From positions 210,372,250-210,436,249 of the forward strand of contig CATIUR010000001.1 of the NCBI GenBank assembly GCA_949592205.1: a stretch of DNA of 64,000 nucleotides, written 5' to 3'. Within the stretch, counting starts at the first letter, position 1. Each line of letters opens with the position of its first letter. Shown in pieces: positions 56,251 through 64,000 of this stretch. Position numbers and translations under genes: made by a program. A model generated the notes under the pieces. That model was given only the letters and a program-made list of their open reading frames with translations. It did not search any database and had not been told where the DNA came from. The DNA is from Helichrysum umbraculigerum (lineage: Eukaryota; Streptophyta; Magnoliopsida; Asterales; Asteraceae).

Positions 56251-58881
56251 GTCGCGCCTCGATCGGTCACGGTCGTCAACGCAACAGAAAGAGGACACGG
56301 CAGTGGAGTTTTAAATTTATAAGAGCTGGGGACCTAAGTTTTACTTCGGATGTATAGCAGCAGTATGACCTAGGGTCGTTCTTCAAGCTAATCGTATTGT
56401 GAAATGAGAGTATCGAGACAAGTTGTTTAATTTAGTGATGAGAATTTTAAAACAGATTTTGAGTGGGTTTTTGTTACTTAGGTCCGTAATTTAAAGCAAT
56501 TAAATGAGAAGTAAATAAATGAAAAATAGAAATAGGGATGAAATCAGTATGGAGGATATGTGTCTGTTATGACTTCGTTAGCTTATGCAGAGGTGATGCT
56601 AGGGTTTTGATATGAAAACGTCTTTTAAAGATTTGTGTCTTATCTAAGCTTAATTGTTCGTAGTGTAAACACTAGTACCCTACTGATTGGGGATACCAAT
56701 CAATATGTCACTGAGTACTAGGCCAAATTGAGTCTGATCGGAGGAGGATGCTCAACTCTTCAACGTTATCCAGTGACGGAGTAACGACCCTTCTTGGAAT
56801 ATTGGTTCCTGGGTGCATGAGATAGAGTAACATACCCACTAAGGTTCCGACCTTTCTTAACACTACGGGGACAACGAAGTCAAACAAGGCATTTAAGATT
56901 AAGACTTGGTTTGGTGACTATTAACTTTATATTAATGGTTTTATTTTAGCCTAGAGCTTTCATCACGGTGTACAGTGCGATTATGCATTTCCACAGTTTT
57001 CCAGACCCAAGATGTACTAACGGTGTATAGTGCATCTAAGCATTTCCACAGTGTTCCAGATCTTTAGGCGTACTAACGGTGTACAGTGCGATCAAACATT
57101 TCCACAGCTTTGAAATCAAACCAGGATGTGACACAGTCTTCAACCACCGACATTTCCTTAGCTCCACGTATTTGTACTTCACCAAAGGTGTTTCCAACGT
57201 TACACGAAGTACAGTGCCGTTTACCGTGGTCTTTCCGGGGTCACATACTTTATGGTCACTCTAGACTAGTTTAAACTACGTTTGTATTAAAGCCCAACCA
57301 TCTATGATATAAACCAGCCCTCACTATTTCCCAATAAATCACTGATTGATTCACGGTGTACTATACGAAAGGTTTTAAACAGTATTTCCACAGCTACGCA
57401 ATTCAGACCATGTTTACAGTTTCAGAAAACATAGATAGGTAGTGACCGTTTGATCAAGGTTCGCGACTCCTTGTCATAAAGGTTCTAACCACGTTTGATT
57501 GGAGGAAAGGCGATTTGGTTTAGAAATTCATAAATACAAGATTAATAGGTCACCGGTTTTCATTTATATAATATAACTGGAAACATTATTTCCACAACGG
57601 ATTGTGCCCACGACTTTCATAGCTTCCACGTTCCGTACTACACACATAAGTGATGATTCCGGCGCTATACAAATGAAAGCCATATAACGTTACCTCCGTT
57701 ATTTCATAATGTTATCCAATTATATGTTTAAAGCAGCATCACCCCACACATATATAAACTAACTACATCATAACAAACACACAAGGAAACTACTCACTAC
57801 GCATAATAACAGATCCTAAATCTAGCATAATAACAATAGCAAATAATCATTATAACAGATAAGGAAAGAAGTAACCGTTAATAAAGCGTAGATTGAATAA
57901 GCGTTTAGAGAGAGAGTACAAGCAGAACTTCCGCAATATCCTTGACAATATTACAATAAAAGCCCCTGAACTATTCCCTATGCTATTACAAAAGTAGCCC
58001 CTCCGTTAGTTTCAGTTAAATATTAACTGAGAACTAACTGGATCAAACCCTAATTTCTAGAGAGAGAAAGAAAGAAAGAGAGTTTAGAGAGAGAGAGAGT
58101 GTGTGAGAGAGAAAGTGGAAATGGAGAAATGAATGGAATGATGAAGTGTGTTGAATGATGGAGGGGTGGCCTCCTATTTATAGGCAAAGCTTGAAATCAG
58201 CCGTACAACTCGCGAAGCACGCACGTACAAGCAAACGAAGCACAAACGGGCAGCATACAGGGTACCAGGGGCCGTATACGGTCTTCATAGGGCCGTATAC
58301 GGTGTGTTATGGGCCGTATACGGTGTGTTATGGGCCGTATACGGTCTATGAAGGGCCGTATACGGTGGCCAAGGCCGTATACGGCCTCCGTCTGATTTCG
58401 TTCGTTGCTTAAAATGTCCGTATCTCCTTCGTTATGCGTCCGTTTGACCTGATTCTTTTGCCTGTGTCTTCGTAATTCCGTTACGCTTCTAATGATGCCA
58501 ATCTTGCTGAAATTGGATGTGTAAATCTTTAGCATAGCCGAAATCACTTTATAGGAGTTTGTAACCGTCCAGTCTTTTCCGTCCTTTGTCCGATTTGCAT
58601 GATTCTTGATTTTCTCGTCTCGATTTTACCTATTACATCATATCATAAGGTTAGAATATGTTTATCATAGGATAAATAAGGGTGCGAGGATTGGTTGCTG
58701 CTTATTTGCTCCGTTTTGTTCGTTATTCGGATGTTTTTACTGATTTTTGTAGCAACGCCTATATTTTGAGCACTTTAGTGATTTTTAGTGAATAATGATT
58801 GTTTTGGAATGTTTTCACTAAAGATGTGCCCAAAAAGTGTGAAATAATGGTCTACAAAACATGACTTTTTGCGTCACATCA
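56251..58881 (-). repeat. A2 5' LTR
   Basis: 2631 bp, pairs with 46897-49506. TATAAATA lies at 58175-58182 on the minus strand. GA-rich sequence (58060-58120) lies downstream in the leader. The open frames at 57079-57274 and 58155-58547 are incidental. Confidence 0.9.
58270..58386 (-). promoter_or_regulatory. Palindrome array upstream of the A2 TATA box (5' LTR, six units)
   Basis: Six GGCCGTATACGG units, one more than in the other LTR. The extra unit is a 21-bp duplication containing TGTGTTATGGGCCGTATACG. The array is followed on the minus strand by TATAAATA at 58175-58182. Confidence 0.72.
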
Positions 58882-59098
58882 CCCCTATGAACACAATTTC
58901 CAAAATCATCACTTTTAGCTTGTATTAGTGATAACATCAATCACTAATAACTTTACTAACGTTAATTCAACATAATTAACACTCAATTTCGTACTAAATC
59001 AACTAATTCTTCAAAACTTCCACAAAAATCATTTCTAGGTTAAAAAGGATGAAGAACACAAATTACCTCATGTTAAGAATGATTATAGAAAATTGAAG

Positions 59099-59816
59099 GG
59101 TTTATGGTACAGATCACCAATGTACTTTACCTTTTGTCTCAATGTCACCAATGAACCGGTTTTATTACCAATGTCAGCAACAAACTTTTACTTTTTGTCC
59201 CAATATCACCAATGAACTAATTTTATTACCAATGTCGACAACGAACTTGTTAAATATTCCGAGGTCACCAAAATAACTTTTTTTAACAAGCTACATTTTA
59301 AATTAGTTGATGTGGTGTTGCTATATCATTTCATATAGGTGACTAGGCTTCCACGTAAACTAAACATGTACACGTATGGTTAACTTCATCTTCTCCGATT
59401 GACTAACATGTAATTTTCGGCTACATTTTCGAAAAGATGTATCAAGTGCGTTTAGATTCGCTGGAAAAATGGTGATTACCGTAAAAGTAGCAAAAAATTA
59501 CATGGTAGTCAATTGGAGAAGGTGAAGTTAATCATGCATGTACATGTTTAACTTACGTGGAAGATTGGTCACATAAATGAAATGACATGGTAACGCCACA
59601 TCAGCAAATTCAAAACGTAGCTCGTTGTAAAAAAAGTATTTTGGTGACCTTGAAACATTTTTAACAAGTTTGTTGTCGACATTGGTAGTAAAATTAGTTT
59701 GTTGGTGACATTGGGACAAAAAGTAAAAGTTTGTTATTGATATTGGTAATAAAACCGGTTCATTGGTGACATTGGAACAAAAAGTAAAGTACGTTGGTGA
59801 TCCGTACTATAAACCC
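59099..59816. mobile_element. 718-bp foldback MITE, Mutator-like
   Basis: The arms start GGGTTTATGGTACAGATCACC on the left and, inverted, GGGTTTATAGTACGGATCACC on the right. Complementarity continues for roughly 340 bp per arm around a small centre. A perfect 9-bp duplication AAAATTGAA (59090-59098, 59817-59825) points to a Mutator-type transposase. Each arm holds two ~60-bp direct repeats around CACCAATG and TTATTACCAATGTC. No coding capacity. It is inserted in LTR-O. Confidence 0.9.
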
Positions 59817-60147
59817 AAAATTGAATTCAAGTTATGTAGCCTCAATTTGATGTTTTGAGATGATTCTAGTAATGGGTTTTTGGTTCCTGTGATCGTTCTT
59901 GAACTTCCTGAATGTTTTTATAATGAATATGGATAGGTATGTATGCGTACATACATATGTATACTTTTATTTAAATTTGCTCCCCCCGTAATTATTATTG
60001 TCTGAAACTTAAAAACCATTGACAATTATTATTATTTTATACTTCTTAAATAATAATAACCTAAAATAATTATTTTTATCATTACCAAAATAATACTTTA
60101 AATTTTGGGGTGTTACAGAATCAAACCCTTATATGTAAAATATAAAA

Positions 60148-60991
60148 GAGAAAATTACATAAACCATCCTTATGGTTTTGCCCAAATTTCACTCGTAGTC
60201 CTTTAATTAATTTAACTACATATATCATCTTTTCTTTTGAGACTTGTTACGTCAATAGACCTTTACACTAACAATTGCTAACTCTGCGTTAAAAGGGACC
60301 ACATGTGTTGTTGTTTTGTTTCTTTTAATTTTTTTGAGTAAATATAAATTATAAAATTTAATATAGATACATTATTAAGACAAACAACATTTTCATCTTT
60401 CACATTTCACTTAGCAAATTTATCATCAAATTGTTCCTCTTCTGCATTGAAATGTTAAATTTTATGGTCAACAACCGTCTTTCGCCACTGAAGGACCCTC
60501 TGTCACCATTCATCTTAACTCGTCATGACTTTGGTGGCCACTATCTCTTCTCTTTTGCATCCACTCCGATGACCCTAGCTTCAAAGTAAAACGGTGCTGA
60601 AAAGTGAAAACTAATTAAGCCACAAATGTATATTTATGTGGAGAAAAATGATGGTTAATTTGGGTAGTGGAATGTAAAATTTGATGTTTTAGAGGAGTAT
60701 ATGACTAAATTTGATGATGCATAAGATGAGGGAAATGAAAATAATGTTATGTGCACCTAATAATTTATCTATACATATGTTAGATTTTATAATTTATATT
60801 TACTCAAAAATTTATAAGAATAAAAAGTTTTACAAACACGGTCCTTTTTAACGGAGAGTTAACAATGGTTAGTGTAAAGGACTATTAACGTAACAAGTTG
60901 TAGAATAAAGGATGATCGGTGTATTAAATTAATTAAAGGATTGTGAGTGAAATTTGAAGCAAACCATAAGGATGATTTACGTAATTTTCTC
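60148..60991. mobile_element. Complete Mutator-like MITE copy 2
   Basis: Inverted repeats of about 155 bp begin GAGAAAATTAC at 60148 and end GTAATTTTCTC at 60991. The flanks AATATAAAA (60139-60147) and AATATAAGA (60992-61000) are a 9-bp duplication with one mismatch. The interior matches the copy at 2145-2560. There is no transposase ORF. Confidence 0.87.
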
Positions 60992-62137
60992 AATATAAGA
61001 ACATAAATAAGAAGTATAAATTTGAATGTTTCCCCAACTTCAAGGAATCAAAACTATAATTAAACATAGAAAATAACGAGTTTTTTTTACCCGTGCGTTG
61101 CGGCGGGGATTGAGAAATATTTTTAGATAATCGAGAGTAATACTTTTTTAGGTCACTCGATCTTAGTTATAGTTTAAAAGTGTAACTACTATGAATTTTT
61201 GTAAACTCGACGAAATTGACTCGTTAAATTCGAATCATCTAGGTTTCGATACAACAAATATATTTACTCATTTAATTAACTCAACTCTGGGTGGATTGTT
61301 TTCTTGAATCGTAAGTAAAACTCAAATTTTATTTTGTTAGAGTACGTAACAATAATATAATAAACTATCAATATAAATGAATTTCAATTGTTTTAAGATC
61401 TATCATCTATGAGATGGTCATGTGGATGTATTATAAACAATTAAAAAAAATAATCTAAAACTAATTCACCATTTATCATTTTATTTGTTCATACGCACTC
61501 ATTTACATCTTATATCAAATATTCATATAGCATATATACATCTTAATAAGACTATTAATTTGGAGGAATGATTAAATATGTTTTGTGATTCAAAGTTGGT
61601 CTTACATCTACAAGTTGATATACAACTTACTAACTATTGACACTTTCTTTTTTCTTTTTGTTTCACAAAACGCATCTTAAACTTTAGAGTGACGATTTAT
61701 CTTAAATATTTGTAATCATATAAATGAAAGTAACATTTTTGTCAAATACATTTGACTTATCAAATATAATTACTATCATTTCTCTCTTACAATATAGGAC
61801 TATGTTGTGATTACTTCAACAAAGTAATAATCTAGACAATAAACAAAACTTTAAATAGAAAAAGAAAAAAAACATACAATTAAAGACACTTAACTTAACG
61901 CGTAGACAATGTTACATTGTTAAAATAGATTTTGTATATAGATATATCAATTTAAGAGAATGTTTAATTATAAACAATTAAAACATCAATTTATAGAATG
62001 TTAGTTCATGTTAAAAATTTAGTTGTCAAAGTTAAAAAGAGGATGATGATGTGTGAATAAGTGGTATGAATAAAATGTTAATGAACTATTGATTTGATGA
62101 ATAACTCTACACTATTTGATACATGCACTTTAAATTA
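60992..62137. other. AT-rich right flank without genes
   Basis: No ORF, RNA gene or clear element. ACCCGTGCGTTGCGGCGGGG at 61090-61109 resembles a motif common at the ends of some plant repeats, possibly Helitron-related, but no matching end is visible. Confidence 0.4.
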
Positions 62138-62219
62138 TTTAGTATTTAATAGTTTAATTAAGACTGAAAGAATAAAAATTTAGTATTTAATAGTTTAATT
62201 AAGATTGAAAGAATAAAAA
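62138..62219. repeat. 41-bp tandem duplication
   Basis: Two copies of a 41-bp unit beginning TTTAGTATTTAATAGTTTAA (62138-62178 and 62179-62219) differ at one base (GACTGAAAG against GATTGAAAG). Confidence 0.85.
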
Positions 62220-62247
62220 AGTTTGTAAAAGGAATTGAACTTGAGCC

Positions 62248-62403
62248 TAGGGGTGAGCATGGTACGGCACTGGTATCGAACCGGTTGGTACCGGTTATTT
62301 TTTTAACTCTAAAGTGAGTACCGAATACCGGACCGTTTAAAGCGGTACGGTACCGGTACGGTTCCGGTATGGGTAAAAGTGGTACTATACCGCTTTGGTA
62401 CCA
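62248..62403. repeat. GGTACCGGT-rich segment, possible hAT-like end
   Basis: TAGGGGTGAGCATGGTACGG at about 62248 resembles a hAT terminal inverted repeat. It is followed by many GGTACC, ACCGGT and CGGTACCGGTACG words. No opposite end or 8-bp duplication is found in the window, so the class is uncertain. Confidence 0.4.
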
Positions 62404-62652
62404 AAAAATAGTAGAATAATAAGTAAACCTATCTACGTATTTTGTATTCGATAATATTCAAAGAAGATAAATATTAATGAATCTCAAATAAATAAAAACA
62501 TCATTAAGTGACTTAGATGGATATTGACGAAGATAAACAAATATATACAACGACGTTATTGTACCGTGTTAAGTGTTTTGGTAATGACACAAGTCATGAT
62601 CCTTACATTTATATTAACAAGCAATATGTTTTGGAATCCGATTTAACTAGGG

Positions 62653-64000
62653 TGTTGATGTGCTAAAATCAGTTTATAAAAATAAAATAGAAAATACCGA
62701 AGATCTAGACTAAAACACAACTAGGCAAGTGTACCTAATCGCACAGTAGTATAGTAAAGGTAAATTCCGGTTAAGTTCGTCTCCACAGGGAACAATGTAT
62801 GTGTATTTCAAGCAATTAATTTATCTAATACTTAAACTAACAAAACAAGTAAAGATTGGGAGTTTTGTGTCTTTTAATGACAGACAGTCAAAAGAGTTTA
62901 TGAAAATAGTAATTAACTAAGAAAAACAAGTAAAAGATAGTTGTACTCAAATAGAGAAAAGATACTTGTTTAGACCTTTTGACATCTAGTTTATTGGATA
63001 TTTTAGATTAAGAACTGGATCAAATTTAGTCCACCTAGAAAACACAATTCGGATTACAAGTTGTCACTTAACAATCACCTAGTCAAGATTATACAATCCA
63101 AGTGTCCTTGAAATTTAAAACCTCTTAACTATGAATTATGTAATCAATGAAATCACAAATTAACTTATGGTTATACTTTCATAAAAACCATTAACCATAC
63201 AAGATATCTCTAAATTATGGTCCACCAATATTATAAATCAATCAACCAATTCAAGTCTTCTAATCACGTCTAATCAGAATTCACAATCAATTACTCAATT
63301 GACAAAGTAACAATATCATGCAAAAGCTATCACTAATTGCAAAGCAATAAAGTCACTACTTGAATTAATCAACCAATAAATAACATCAATCGTTCTTTCG
63401 TTATCGAGAAATCAAAGTATATAAATCCAATCACGAAAATATATCCAAACTAGATGCAAATCAGTCTAAACAAGTATTAAAAACTTAACCCATAATCATG
63501 GGTTCAATCAAACAAACAATCAAAGACATAGAAATGTTCATAATCGAATGAAAATTAAGCAAACCAATTGTTTTCGATAGATTGTAATGATGTAGGATGA
63601 ATCTCCACGTTTAGAACGGTTGAAAGTGGTCGATTCGGACTCTAGGTATCCCTAAAAGTCGTCCTCTGGCTTCTCAATTCGGCTGGTATGAAGATTAGGC
63701 TAAGAAAGTGATGAAAATTCGTATATAACCCTAAAAGCTGCTGGTTGACCTGAAATCGCGTCGCGATCTAAGAGATAGAGGCTCTATTAACATCAAATCA
63801 CGTCGCGATCTTCCTTAAGTCCAAATGATCTGAATTTTTGATATGTTGTAGCCCTATGTGTTAGCTAAATTTGAGCTTTTGAATCAACTCATTTGGAGTT
63901 CGTATGAAGAAGTTATGGCCAAAATACGAACGCATAGCCAAAAACTCAGCTTTTACACTTTTCTTCCATTTTCAGCTCATCTTCCATTCTTTTTTCCGAT
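62653..64000 (-). mobile_element. Partial Athila/Tat-like LTR running off the window
   Basis: From about TGTTGATGTGC (62653) the wording fits the 3' end of an Athila-type LTR read backwards (GTGTACCTAATCGCACAGTAG, TCTCCACAGGGAACAA). Palindromes and a minus-strand TATA box lie at 63722-63809, as in A1, A2, S1 and S2. The other boundary is outside the window. The left boundary is approximate. Confidence 0.5.
63722..63809 (-). promoter_or_regulatory. Palindromes and TATA box of the terminal LTR
   Basis: ATCGCGTCGCGAT (63755-63767) is a palindrome around a single T. A one-mismatch copy ATCACGTCGCGAT lies at 63797-63809. On the minus strand TATATA (63727-63722) follows 27 bases after the nearer palindrome. 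Confidence 0.55.

Larger units (their letters stand above)
46897..58881 (-). mobile_element. A2: second non-autonomous Athila-type element
   Basis: The LTRs are 46897-49506 and 56251-58881. The flanks CCCCC (46892-46896) and CCCCT (58882-58886) look like a TSD with one mismatch. The minus-strand order matches A1: tRNA-Asp primer site, Gag, protease, acidic and repeat-containing protein, 2.3 kb of 3' non-coding DNA. RT, RNase H and integrase are absent. LTR sequence and palindrome differ from A1 over most of their length, so these are two separate families with the same unusual gene content. Confidence 0.9.
2574..60117 (-). mobile_element. LTR-O, outermost old LTR, interrupted four times
   Basis: On the minus strand this LTR starts TGTAACACCCC at 60117 and ends near 2574 (TGAAACGCCC on the plus strand). 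The flanks GAATT (2569-2573) and GAATC (60118-60122) form a TSD with one mismatch. Its own sequence is 2574-3642, 16050-17150, 46653-46896, about 58887-59098 and 59826-60117, roughly 2.9 kb. It matches LTR G in the TGAA(A/G)..GCCC end, in the pre-acceptor hairpin and in long stretches (for example 3130-3240 against 18340-18430). No internal domain remains. The four insertions make it older than A1, EF, A2 and the 718-bp MITE. Confidence 0.7.

Overview
This 64-kb window looks like intergenic chromatin from a large, repeat-rich flowering-plant genome. The evidence is Athila-type and chromovirus (Tekay/Del-type) Ty3/gypsy retrotransposons with tRNA-Asp and initiator-tRNA-Met primer sites, plus Mutator-like MITEs. 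I would guess a eudicot, perhaps Asteraceae, but nothing here proves the family. I find no convincing host gene, rRNA, tRNA or CRISPR array.

The layout is a five-level nest that can be read from target-site duplications (TSDs). An old minus-strand LTR (LTR-O, 2574-60117) sits in or beside a Mutator-like MITE. LTR-O was hit by an Athila-type element A1 (3643-16044, TSD AAGCT), a plus-strand LTR EF (17151-46647, TSD AATTA), a second Athila-type element A2 (46897-58881) and a 718-bp MITE (59099-59816, TSD AAAATTGAA). A1 carries a solo LTR S2 (9718-11279, TSD GGTGC). EF carries a minus-strand LTR G (18035-44164, TSD CAAAC). G carries a nearly complete chromovirus B (19461-43354, TSD ACTCA). B is split in gag by a non-autonomous element D (25668-32870, TSD GCGGT) and in its 3' LTR by a solo LTR C (38744-41520, TSD AAAAT). 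Left of the nest, solo LTR S1 (585-2139, TSD CCATG) interrupts a MITE. Right of it lie a complete related MITE, AT-rich sequence, a GGTACCGGT-rich hAT-like end and a partial LTR running off the window.

B encodes gag, protease, reverse transcriptase, RNase H, integrase and a C-terminal chromodomain, with a single nonsense codon. It also has two extra ORFs between the primer site and gag. A1 and A2 are non-autonomous: each has one long minus-strand frame for Gag plus an Athila-type protease. Where reverse transcriptase, RNase H and integrase should be, they carry a shared, unfamiliar acidic then helical protein with three internal repeats.

Two non-coding patterns cut across the families. First, at least eleven LTRs or element interiors carry their own cluster of short GC-rich palindromes or inverted repeats. 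In the Athila-type LTRs these clusters lie just upstream of the TATA box. Second, the chromovirus-type LTRs appear to contain a leader intron. A short hairpin lies 18-23 nt before its 3' AG, and the stem sequence changes between families while pairing is kept. Those two patterns and the unknown protein are the best candidates for undescribed biology.
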